A DNA stretch of 64,000 bases from Bolinopsis microptera (lineage: Eukaryota > Ctenophora > Tentaculata > Lobata > Bolinopsidae): the NCBI RefSeq assembly GCF_026151205.1, contig NC_087077.1, forward strand, positions 4,712,001-4,776,000, written 5' to 3'. Shown one piece after another: positions 54,301 to 64,000 of the stretch. Below the pieces are notes generated by a model. It was not told where the DNA came from and searched no databases. It worked only from the letters and a program-made list of their open reading frames with translations. Every line of letters begins with the position of its first letter. The first letter of the stretch is position 1. The position numbers and the translations under genes are program-made.

Positions 54301-57300
54301 AACTATGATTCTCGAGAAATTATTAAATACTAACATGTTAACACTTAAGCAATATTTACATTTCAGAAAACAGAAAACAGCTCAATGTCGGAATCAGATC
54401 CAGACACCCTATCAGAATTACTCAAAGAAGCTTCGGAGCAATCAGGCAACGAACTAAGCTATAATGAAGTGATGAAAGCATCTGAAATCATGGAGTCACT
54501 TTTTTCACAAGGAGATCAGAATACGACAAGATCGGAGCTCTTCTTAGATAATATGATCAATTCTATTGATAATATCCAGAGAAATGCGGGGAGTGGGCAG
54601 ATTCGTGGAACAGAAGTCAGCTCGAAATTGAGAGATGTTTCTGTAGCAATAGCGAGCAATCTTGTGAGAGGATCTGATCCGACTACAGTCATCATGAAGG
54701 AGTCAATTGGTTTGTATTTAATGGAATTCTTGATATTATTGAGACGATTTACGGCCACATCAATAAGTTGATAATTATATACTTTTAAGGCAATATCAAA
54801 CTCACCATATATGGGCATCACGCGGGCTTTTACTAATTCGCTCGCCCAAAAATTTCACGTGACTTTGGTTTTTATGGTTTTGCAGCCGTACAAAACGGTT
54901 TTAAATAAACCCTAATCCCAACCCTAACCCTAACCATAACCCCGAAGCTAACCATAACCCTTACCACAACCCTAACCCTAACCCGAGCTCTAAACAATCG
55001 AATTCATGGTTTACTAGCCTGTCACGTGACCAAAACGGTTTTTTTGCCCATAACTCTCCTTGGAAGCATTTTTACCCTACGTCATGTGGGGTGATTCGGA
55101 ATCAGCGTCCAAAAATACACCGATTCAGATCAATTTCACACCCAAAGGGCCTTTTCACAAGAATTTTCTTAAAATTTGGGCGAGCGATTTAGTAGAAGCG
55201 CATCACGCGTCTTATGTGATTTCAAATGTTCTCTGAACCCGATTATAATATTGCCAGCTGTTGATGATCAGTTATAACATGTCGATTTTTCCGGATTTCA
55301 ATTGGACTTTGTGGTTTTGCAGGTTTTGGTGTTGCCAAAAAGGAAAAGGAAAAGAATGTGCTAACTTTAGCGGGTGATAAGAAGGTCCAGTCAGCTGATA
55401 CTGATAGTGATAACGTATACTTTTCGGTAAGCATCAATCATGTTACAAAACGATTAACAACAGCATTATGTAGCAACAGCTATAGTATTACTTAAACAAG
55501 GAGGGAATTATCCCTACTGGAAACTGTATCTCCAGACAAGTGGCAAAAGTTACTATGCATTGGTAATTTGGTTGCTCTTCAAAAAGGTTAGCAAAATGAT
55601 AACGAATTGGAACCTGATAGACTTTTGGAAGAGATTCATCGACGACATATTTGGAGTGTATGGGGACAGTGAGACAATTTACAATGTTTGTTGAATTGTT
55701 GAACAAACTGGCTGAACCATATGGAATCAGGTTCGCAGACCAACGAATTGTGTCATCTGTTAACTTTTTAGACCTTACCTTGAGCAATTGGACTCAGAAA
55801 ATCAGATCCAGTACAAGCTGGGTTCTGGGACCTGGGCGAACTAAAGGATGATCTTGCCAGATGTGGACACAACGGTGACAAACTTGAAAAAATCGAACCG
55901 AAAGCAGTACAAAGGTCTATTGAGAACTCAGGGAATGAACTTAATCCGGATATTAAGAGGTTATGTGGGGATGTAGGGATAGTATTCGCCACTAGGAAAC
56001 ACCCTTCAATCGGTAATACACTAGTGAATAATCGACAACTGGGACAACTGGAGAACAGAGGTGCAATGGACCTGGCTGTGTGCCCAAAAGCATTATAGTA
56101 TTACTTATATTGTTCCGGCACGCCCTTAAAAGTAAAATGAGTTTTATCCGACCCATTTCCATTGCCATTCATATCGCCTTTCAAATAATTTGTGCTGTCA
56201 TATGCAGCTTGCTCGATTTAACGTCTGTCCTCCTCAAGGCTGAATTGGAAACGCCAGAAGATCTGGTTGCCACAGCGGTGTTTCATCAGTCAGACAAACT
56301 TTTTCCGTCCAATCTGACATGGCAGATGAGCAGTTCTGGCTCTTCAGAGAAAGAGGAGGAAGCAGTCTTTAAAGATCTCACAGATAATATTCATGAAGCG
56401 AAACAGGTACTTTTAATAGCTAAAATTTGAATAAGTGTGATCTGGCAACATCTCATTGAATTTTTTAATAATCAACTATATGTCAGAATTAGGCTGAATC
56501 AAGTAACTGTGTGAATAGAGATCTCTTTATTTTGAACATGATATGAGTAACTGTGTGTGAATGATATGATAATATCTCAGGAGGTCGCGTTTGTGGCTAC
56601 TATCATTACGGATATCAACATAATAGACACAAAGACTTTGAAATTGTCAAACTCGCAACTAGAGCAAAATATAAGTATGAACTTCGCAGTCACGGTAAGC
56701 AGATTTTAGTTGCGTATCCTTATTAATAGTCATTAATTGATGCAAGACTAATTTTAGTTAAAGGATCAGAAAAAAATCCTACCACAGATGATCAGATGAT
56801 GGTCGGATTTCTTCAAGAGTTACCAATTAAGCTTGTACTAGGATGTTAAAACCCCAAAGTTTATCAACACAACTATAGTTCAACTTCTTAACAATCCCAG
56901 GACTTTGTTTCGAAAGTACATACCAGAACGAAACGAAAAAATGTTGTTCACCATCACCTGGCTTGTAAATTCTACAACGTTACACGTGAGCAAAATGATT
57001 TGCAACACCATTTTTGTATATTACTGATTCCTACAAGTTATGGAAGGCGATCGTGTTACAACTAGTGCTACACCACTACACCACCCGGCAGATATTGTTT
57101 TATCAAAACAGTTTCAATCCATAAAATAGTCGTATTTTAGTAAATGATTGGAGTGAACAAGGGTGCGAGACAAGGACGGTTTACAATGAAGAGAAAGGAG
57201 TTTATGATGTGACCTGTTTGTGTGATCATCTCACTAGTTTTGCGGTTCTCATGGTAAGCTGTAACTAAACCAATGGTCTTATAATGAATTCTAAGAGAGC

Positions 57301-59671
57301 AATCTCACGAGCCAGAAGAGTCGAAGAAGAATATTAATTTACGCAACAATTATCTTTTTATCTAAAATTATATATTCCAGTCATTTTCGAGCGAATCAAA
57401 CGAAGCTGAGGAATCTGCGACGCTGATTTTACTAAGTGGCAGTTTAGTCTGTTTGGTACTTACTCTGCTGGCTACCCTTCCTATCAAGTGAGAGCTTGCG
57501 ATATTATAGTATAACAATAACTACTGTAGTACTACTACAATGCCAGTATATACTATATTATACATAAACTATTGTTATTAATAGTAGTTATTAAAATACT
57601 ACTATTAGAGTAGTACTATAATACGAGTGTAGCTATAATTATAAATAAAATAATTAATAAATATTTATAAATAATAAATGTTCACCTCAGAATCTACATG
57701 GGTGTTGCATTGTTTAAGATCGATAAATGTTTATGGTTGTTATTTGTTCACATTATAAATGTTCAGGCAACAACAAAGAAGAGAGCACTCGAAAGTGAAC
57801 ATGATGCTCACAACTTCCCTTATATTGTCCATTTCCTGCTTCTTTTTAATGGACACCTTTGTTTCCACGGAACCTGAAGCGACCACTCCTTGCTTAATTG
57901 TGAGTTCACCTAACGCTAGGACCTCTATGAACGTCCGTTTAAATAATATCCAATAAGGTAGATATCAGGTATGTGCGGATTGTCGACATAATGATCCAAC
58001 CTAAAAATGCATTCTGATCATGGTAACATATTAGTAAAGCTGCCTGACTAATCAACCAAGCCACAGAACTGGTATTCTTCGGCGGTCGTGCGCTACTGCA
58101 AGTTAGAGCAAGATCTGCTGACTAACAACCCCCACAGATAGCATTCCTTCTGAACTACTTTTGGCTGTGTCAACTAGGCTGGATGGTTGTAGAGGCGGTG
58201 ACTATGTATAAGGCACTAGTCAGGGTGTTTGGGACTGCTATTGATAACGCTTTGTTGAAGTACTGTTTGGGCGGATGGGGTGTTCCGATAATATTCCCGC
58301 TCATTGGACTAGCTTGGGGTAATGTCTCACAGTATGCTGATCCTAAAACGTAAGCAAAATTTAATCCTATCTGAGTCTCTCAGTCTTAAACATATTGCAT
58401 CTCTTGTACTTGATAGTTTTGTTACATTTAAATAAAACGCCTCGATTTATCGTGCCCCTATTTACCGAGGATATTTCCTTTCCCCGCGGTAAATAGTTCA
58501 CTGCACTAAATTAGGTGTAACTGAACTGATAAAATCACTTGTAAAACTATTGCAGGTGTTTTGTAAGGTACCCGTACGGGTTAGCATCATTCTACGGCCC
58601 AGTTGTTCTGGGGGTGCTCACTATTTGGGCTATGTTCTTCTCTATTGCAAAGGTTATTATGACAGCTAGTGCCGCTAAAGCCAAGTCAAAGGGCGATTCT
58701 ACTGTCACATTGAGACGGGTATGTAAAGTGTGATAAAATACTGTAAATAGTCTGTAAATAGTCTGTAAATAGTCTGTAAATAATTTGTAAATAGTCTGTA
58801 AATAGTCTGTAAATAGTCTGTAAATAGTCTGTAAATAGTCTTTAAATAGTCTGTAAATAATTTGTAAATAGTCTGCAAATAGCCTGACTCTCTCCTTCCA
58901 TAACTATTCCGGCTCTCTCCTGTCCCAGATTAGTATCATCTTATCATAAAATTCACCCTGACAAATTGCCACAGGATATGTTAAATGTCTAGAAGAATGG
59001 TTATCAATTACAAACTTTATTTAAATCACACATATCAAACTTCCTTCAGAGACAACTACTTTCTTCATTTGCTGTGTCAACCCTGCTGGGTCTTGGTTGG
59101 ATTGTTGGTTTCTTTCTGCTGATGAATAACTCAAACTACGGTCAAATCAATACTGTCATGAGATGGGCTTTTATTCTCCTCAACGCCCCTCAGGTAAAAA
59201 CATTTTTATGTTATTATTAATTTTCAACAATATCACTGACCACAGTTTGTCACTGATGATCAAATTGTTCTTTTTTCAATTATCCATAAGTATTTTAAAC
59301 GACAATCCAACAACTTTTTAATCCAAATTGTTTACAACCAGGGTATATTCATATTCGTGATGTACGTCATCATGAGCAAGAAGATAAGAGGATACTGGAT
59401 AGACAGGTTGCTGTGCAGACAGTCTATTGACCCTGACGTTACTGGAGTCTCCCTCGCTTACACCACTCACTCTACAGCTGACAATGGGTTGCGTATGCCT
59501 AGAAGTCCAGTACCAGCACCTCGGAGTCCCAAACCACCCGCTGGAACAAGACTGACAACCGGAGCGCCAACTCATGGTAGAAGCAGAACTCCTAGCCCTT
59601 GTAGGGGATCTAGAAATCCCAGTCCCAGAAGAGCATCTGACAATGTGCAAAGACTTCGGGTGATGAGCTAA
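51316..59671 (+). CDS. Adhesion G-protein-coupled receptor with four Cys-rich repeats
   Basis: A 1,105-residue surface receptor. Twenty exons join in frame: 51316-51376, 51503-52003, 52180-52278, 52808-52951, 53228-53371, 53543-53683, 53835-53938, 54099-54206, 54367-54709, 55323-55426, 56239-56406, 56581-56694, 56901-56985, 57141-57253, 57381-57487, 57767-57899, 58138-58349, 58556-58718, 59050-59193, 59342-59671. Signal peptide 1-20; unrecognised ectodomain 21-187; four modules of the GTYKTxxMTxCxxCPxxT type 188-363 (GCC2/GCC3 or TNFR-like); HRM domain 364-434 (DYTWGNV, LPCFHDFN, DYTDC); GAIN region 435-743 ending in a GPS (DWSEQGCE, CLCDHLTSFAVLM) with the HLT cleavage triad; seven helices 744-1015, with NYFWLCQLGWMVVEA in TM3 and GGWGVPII in TM4; Ser/Pro/Arg-rich tail. 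HRM-GAIN-7TM is the adhesion GPCR layout. Ligand unknown. Confidence 0.95.
53035..53165. repeat. 10-bp minisatellite (AGTTTACATT), about 12 units
   Basis: Located in an adhesion GPCR intron, about 60 bp before the exon 5 acceptor, with AGTTTTCATT variants at both edges. Confidence 0.95.
54825..55199. mobile_element. Mutator-like miniature element, copy 2
   Basis: About 375 bp, roughly 96% identical to 45931-46304 by eye. It is flanked by its own 10-bp duplication GCATCACGCG (54815-54824 and 55200-55209). The different flank confirms independent insertion. It lies in the intron between exons 9 and 10 of the adhesion GPCR, within the GAIN-coding part, and carries the CCCTAA-rich core. Confidence 0.93.
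55490..56085 (+). mobile_element. Degenerate Penelope-like element reverse transcriptase
   Basis: Three frames together show Penelope-type RT: WKRFIDDIFGVYGDSE (catalytic IDD), PYGIRFADQRIVSSVNFLDL, then IQYKLGSG and VGIVFATRKHPSIGN. Several frameshifts and stops separate them, so it is dead. It lies in the intron between exons 10 and 11 of the adhesion GPCR, same strand as the gene. Confidence 0.78.
58736..58880. repeat. 11-bp minisatellite (AGTCTGTAAAT), about 13 units
   Basis: In the intron after exon 18 of the adhesion GPCR, starting about 18 bp after the donor. Variants AATTTGTAAAT and AGTCTTTAAAT occur. Confidence 0.95.
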
Positions 59672-60922
59672 GAATAAGATTAGCACTGTGCCGCCAGAGT
59701 GCCACCATATTATATAGTGCCACCATTGCATAGTGCCACCATAGTGCCGCGACAGTGCCGCGACAGTGCCATCGGGATCCGAATGTATGAGCGACTAGAT
59801 GAACTATAAAAACCATTTAGATAAATATAAATGTGTGGAAACTGCAAGCTTGTGTTTTGCAATATGTACTGTACATGTACCAAATATGTGACTGTTTAGT
59901 GTTTAACTGAGTTTGAAATTAAAACAATCTGTAATGTTTTGAGTCAAAAATTGTGATATATCAAAGTAGCTAAATTAATATATATTTAATTTTAATACTT
60001 TCAACACTAGTACTACCATATTAATATAACAAATAATTTGAGGCTCTAATGATGTAATTTTACGAAGATTTCAAGCCTTACGTCGCGTTATGTGTTTCCC
60101 TTCGTGTTCAAAAGCATTACAAATTAATATAATTATTATTCGTTTTATCTAAACATAATTTCGGCTTAACTTACTTTTGTGTTTTGCACTTCTATTGAAT
60201 TTTATTTATACATTATAGATAAAGGATCAAATGTGTTATCTCGTTATATCAACTTAGACGTTTATTTTTTATTGTTTGACTCATGTAACTGTATGCTGTA
60301 TGTTGGAACTAATGATTTGTTTTTATTCTGCATAACTATCATCAATCTTGTCTATTGTTAATGGAATAGCCCGGCGCGCGCTACTTCGTAGCTAGCACTT
60401 GCCTCGGGCAAGCGCTACATGCATCGAGGAAATTAAGACTAGTAACATTTGTAAATCATCAGTTGACGCGTAGCAGGGTATTTTGGTTCAAGACTTTAAA
60501 TTAGAATCGCAAAATTAGCCGTATTATTCCTCCAAACTTACGACTTAGATGGACTGAGATTAGCCCTTAAAATACAGCTTACACTTTTTACCTTATGATT
60601 GGGTCGTTATTCTAAAAAAATTTGTCAAGAAGTGTGGCTCACCGGTCACTTAATGTCACTCAATTATAGCGACCAAGGTCTGCGACTGGCTGCAACAGGT
60701 GCATATGATCTGTGACACGAGATATCCTTGTGTTTGGCTTGTACTAACTCTAATTGGGTATTTCGTCACAAGTCATGCGACTCGATATACATAAAACCAA
60801 TACAACGAGCAGTTTAAAGACTTTCGGTTTCATTTTTAAAAGCATCCACTTTGACAAAGCATAACTCGCCATCAACCCCCCCCTCCCCCCCCTCTTTGCA
60901 GCTTCTCGGCTATCTCATAAAC
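59672..60922. other. Downstream flank of the adhesion GPCR
   Basis: Begins with tandem AGTGCCACC/AGTGCCGCGAC triplets (59690-59770), probably 3' UTR, then AT-rich sequence. A CCCGGCGCGCGCTACTTCGT block (60369) is shared with 44977. C-rich tract at 60878-60893. No gene recognised. Confidence 0.55.
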
Positions 60923-61285
60923 CCAGGAAACCTTACTGGCTAGCGATATTACTACAGGGTGATCGCCTTTTCAAAGCTTGTTGAGCTCCGCGCGCGCTCG
61001 TAAGTTCATTGCATTTGCACGCTTCAAACATTCCAAAGATGCAATTGTACCGCGTACCACGTGATACGATTCAGCCAATCAGAGAACAACAATCTGCAAA
61101 GTTATAGCTGCGCAGTTTTATAAGGCCTAAAATATGACTTTTCGCGATGATTAAAAATCTACGTTGTTTTTAAGTTTCCCCCTGGGGGGAAACGTTATTT
61201 TTACAAGGCGAACATTTTGTTGAAAACCCGACGTTTCTATCTCTTTTACTTCCAAAGTTAGGCCCCTACCAGTAAGGTTTCCTGG
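60923..61285. mobile_element. Miniature element with CCAGGAAACCTTACTGG ends, copy 2
   Basis: 363 bp with the same perfect 17-bp inverted ends as copy 1 (45351-45748). The central tract is CCCCCTGGGGGG, apparently the ancestral short form. Confidence 0.93.
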
Positions 61286-61404
61286 GTCGGCGCGCGTCCT
61301 GGTAGGTTGTAAACCTACAATATAAATAGTAAGTTATTCTAACACTGATTGCGTTTGCAAAAAAATTTAAGTTTGTAGAATCGTTGTTTTTCTTTGCGCG
61401 GTTT

Positions 61405-61970
61405 TTACTAATTCATTTACCCAAACACAAAAAATATTACGTGACTTTTTTAATAGTTATGTAGCCGAAAAATAGTTTTACATTGCATTAACCCTTGCTT
61501 TGATTCACGATGTCAATCCTTCGCAGCTCGGTGAGGCACAGTGGTGCATTTCGCCGATCTACCGAAGAGAAGAATTATTTGATGCGCGGCGCGACCCAGT
61601 AGTGCATCGCGCTACAAACCCTTGCTCTAACTATAACCCTTTCGCTTGCAGTAGCGCGCGATCGCTGAAGGCGGCACAGGAGGTCTATTCTACTTGTGAA
61701 ACAAGCGCGTCACGCAGTACGCGTAGACACATGGCTATGTGAACATAAAACCTTATCCCAACCCTAACCCTTTGTGCTTTGCGGTGAAACAAATTAGCCC
61801 TAAACAATCAAATTCGTGTTTTAGTTTTACAAGCCTGTCACGTGTCAAAACAATTTTTTTCCATAACTCTCAGGGAAGCATTTTTACCCTACGTCGCGTC
61901 ATGGGGTTGGTAATTCGTAATCAGCGTCTGAAAATATATAGAACCAAATTACTTTCATACTCTTAGTATA
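61405..61970 (+). repeat. Diverged Mutator-like miniature element with nested repeat
   Basis: Shares ordered blocks with 45931-46304, including ACTAATTC at the left end, ACGTGACTTTTTTAATAGTT, the CCAACCCTAACCC core and GTCACGTGTCAAAACAATTT. The block between 61500 and 61740 is foreign to the family. Confidence 0.65.
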
Positions 61971-62238
61971 GGGTTCACCTAACCATGTGCTTTCGCGCCA
62001 CTGCGGGCGCGCTTGTTTCACAAGTCAAGAATGGGCTCTTCGTACAGAAATGCATAAATATTTTCCTCCTTGCTGACACCTGTGTGAGCTTGGAGAAGTA
62101 TTATAAGCAGGCATTGCCTGGTAACTGGTTATCCCGTGAATGGAAGCTTGTATAAACATAACTAAAATACAGTTACCTGGGGACCTTAGGCTATCATGTT
62201 CATAAACATATTCATAAAAATATATATATAAAAATATA

Positions 62239-62272
62239 GTTAATAGTTAATAGTTAATAGTTAATAGTTAAT
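62239..62272. repeat. 8-bp microsatellite (TTAATAGT)
   Basis: Four tandem units within AT-rich sequence, bordered by TATATA tracts. Confidence 0.9.
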
Positions 62273-63664
62273 ATATATAATTATAACAATAGTGAACCAA
62301 GTGTTTTAAATTTTTTTTATATATATTATGTCTGTCACATTACGACGGCTGACGGAAAGAGCCAAAGTTGAAAAGACCACTTTGGGCATTGGCCAATAAA
62401 GGGATTCATTGTCTCCTCCACCACGAGGCTGTATATATCCATTTCATTGTGGTAATTGCTCTCCTGCATTGCATAAGTATGCCTTATCATATAGTAGTTG
62501 AAATCATGAATAATTACATTTTTGCTAGGTCTTTGTACCTAGCAATTTAGTTTAATTTATGAATTTTTGATTTATCAGATATGGCTCGCTCCACAATCGC
62601 TAGTATTAAAAGTTTGAGCCATATCTCTACTCCTTGATATTTTTGAACAATTCCGATACGAATTATGTAAGTTCAATGAAACAAGAAATCTTTCAATGAA
62701 ACAAGAAATTTAATTTTTAGCACATTTAATTTTTAGCACACATTTAATTTTTAGCACACATCTATTGAAGGGTTGGGAGGGGCAGTGATTTCTATGCATT
62801 AAATGATCTTACTTATAATTCAGAGAATTTCCTTGTACAATGTACACTGTACGACCGCCCGCGCCCACGTGCAAATTAGGTGAAAAGCGAAAGGTTGCAT
62901 AGTAACCATGGTATAACGAGGGTTTTTACACGCACATGCACGTGTAAATATTGTTAGAACGGCATTTTTATTGGTTTTGTTGATATAACGTTGTGTTTAG
63001 TGCAAGAAATATTTTTATTGGCTGTATCTTTTTATTTAATTTATTCTCTGGTTAACAGATTTCAAATGTTTAATTAATTTGTAGTATGACAGTAAGGTAT
63101 ATAAGAAGTTACTTAATTTTGCTTGGGCTATTATATTGACTATTGAGGTTTAATGATGATATGGAATTTGAATTCTATATAAATTTACACTATGTGGTTG
63201 GGGCATTTTGCATAGTAAATATGGTTACTACTCCTATATATCATATTATTTGATTGGTATTCGATTTCTGATTATTTCTCTAGGAATATGATTATTATAT
63301 CTCAATTTGACTTTAGGTAGGGTGCCCCGCTAAAAGAACTGGATTCTTCCAGGAAGCATCCCGTGCACAGACCTTGGTCTACATATATATTAAATTATTA
63401 ACCATTCATTCTGTATGTGCACGAAAATTTATTTCAAATCAAATCTTCTGTTGTGTAGTATATTTTTTGACGCGATTTAAAATTACTAACAAAAATACTA
63501 TTAGCTTCCTCCTTGTGACCACAGGTTTTCTAGTTTATTATAAAATACAAATATTTAACCTGTATTTTAAAATTTGGCTGTTAAACCCTATTATATTTAT
63601 TAGCTGGTTTAAGGTGAGAAATTCACAAGGCAGTTCAATGTGGTTTCACTGATAAAAAGGCTCA

Positions 63665-64000
63665 ATGGCACAAAGTGTTACAATCTGCAATCTTCTATCA
63701 TATGAGATCAAAAGAGTAGACCTTGAAGATCTAAAATCTGATAACATTCGTTCAAAAATCATATCTTACTTCTCAGACCTTAAAGATAATGAAAGGCTCA
63801 AGATATACATACTGTATCACAGTGGTTTCCTTAGGTCTTTGGGAGATACAGATTTCATCAAGTTTTCATCTCTGAAAAGCTACAATGATATCAAGCTAGG
63901 ATCCAATGTGATCATTTTCGATCTTTTTTTGATTGGACAGTCTGTCTTGAATCAAGATAGTTTTTCTGCAAATAATGTTGTAAAGTTCGGAACTTCTGTA
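63665..64000 (+). CDS. Start of an unidentified protein, cut by the window end
   Basis: From the ATG at 63665 the frame stays open for 112 codons to the last base. The peptide (MAQSVTICNLLSYEIKRVD...) is rich in Leu, Ile, Ser, Asp and Lys and looks like a folded protein (LKIYILYHSGFLRSLG, then LGSNVIIFDLFLIGQ). Base composition is less T-rich than upstream, which supports coding. I recognise no family. It could be a first exon or an intronless gene. Confidence 0.55.
   Translation, partial: MAQSVTICNLLSYEIKRVDLEDLKSDNIRSKIISYFSDLKDNERLKIYILYHSGFLRSLGDTDFIKFSSLKSYNDIKLGSNVIIFDLFLIGQSVLNQDSFSANNVVKFGTSV

Larger units (their letters stand above)
61286..63664. other. Repeat-rich tract without recognised genes
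   Basis: 61.4-61.97 kb is an interrupted, diverged relative of the Mutator-like element (TTTACTAATTCATTTACCCA, CCCAACCCTAACCC, GCCTGTCACGTG, CATAACTCTCAGGGAAGCAT) into which the CGCGCG repeat family has inserted (61640-61740). An 8-bp TTAATAGT array lies at 62239-62272. TTTAATTTTTAGCACA repeats at 62710-62760. 63.1-63.65 kb is T-rich and unassigned. Confidence 0.6.

Noticed and set aside
56080-56238. Membrane-helix-like peptide in frame upstream of aGPCR exon 11
   Set aside because: An intronic extension of the exon frame; the CTCCTCAAG acceptor at 56238 gives the phase needed by exon 10, and a helix inside the GAIN domain would not make sense.
63100-63400. Possible mitochondrial insertion (T-rich, reads longer if TGA is Trp)
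   Set aside because: No recognisable mitochondrial protein or RNA segment could be named; low-complexity T-rich DNA gives the same impression.

Overview
The window is animal nuclear DNA. Its genes are split by GT-AG introns, most of a few hundred bases with some of several kb. The sequence is AT-rich, carries short TTAGGG/CCCTAA-like blocks, and is full of LINE, Penelope-like and miniature DNA-transposon copies. The gene families (adhesion GPCR with HRM and GPS, NHR-SOCS protein, SPT2, SVOP-like carrier) are metazoan. The style would fit an early-branching animal such as a cnidarian, but the sequence alone does not fix the species. No tRNA, rRNA or CRISPR array was recognised.

Layout. 1-5.3 kb: a nearly intact two-ORF LINE on the minus strand. 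Its ORF1 product carries an AlkB-type dioxygenase domain followed by an SGNH esterase domain, the most unusual thing here. 6.8-12.9 kb (+): a NEURL2-like NHR plus SOCS-box ubiquitin-ligase adaptor. 13.4-13.9 kb (+): a possible acidic protein of unknown family. 17.2-18.5 kb (+): a four-EF-hand protein. 19.6-36.8 kb (-): an 18-exon SPT2-type histone chaperone whose one giant exon encodes a tyrosine-Ser-Pro repeat region. Its 7.8-kb intron hosts an intronless SVOP-like transporter (-) and a broken intronless Ig-domain receptor (+). 38.9-41.6 kb (-): a 7-exon AADAC/NCEH1-type alpha/beta hydrolase lacking the nucleophile serine. 41.7-51.1 kb: a gene-free tract of at least six inverted-repeat elements, including a 1.35-kb near-perfect palindrome. 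51.3-59.7 kb (+): a complete 20-exon adhesion GPCR. 59.7-64 kb: repeats, then the start of an unidentified coding exon that runs off the window.

I built gene models by matching splice sites, phases and family motifs by eye. Four models (SPT2-like, hydrolase, aGPCR, and the NEURL2-like one apart from its missing 5' exon) close in frame across every junction. The genes look like unrelated neighbours, not an operon or pathway cluster. The repeats fall into several families with recognisable target-site duplications (TA, TTAA, 6 bp, 10 bp). Three of these families are present at least twice, so their boundaries can be read directly.
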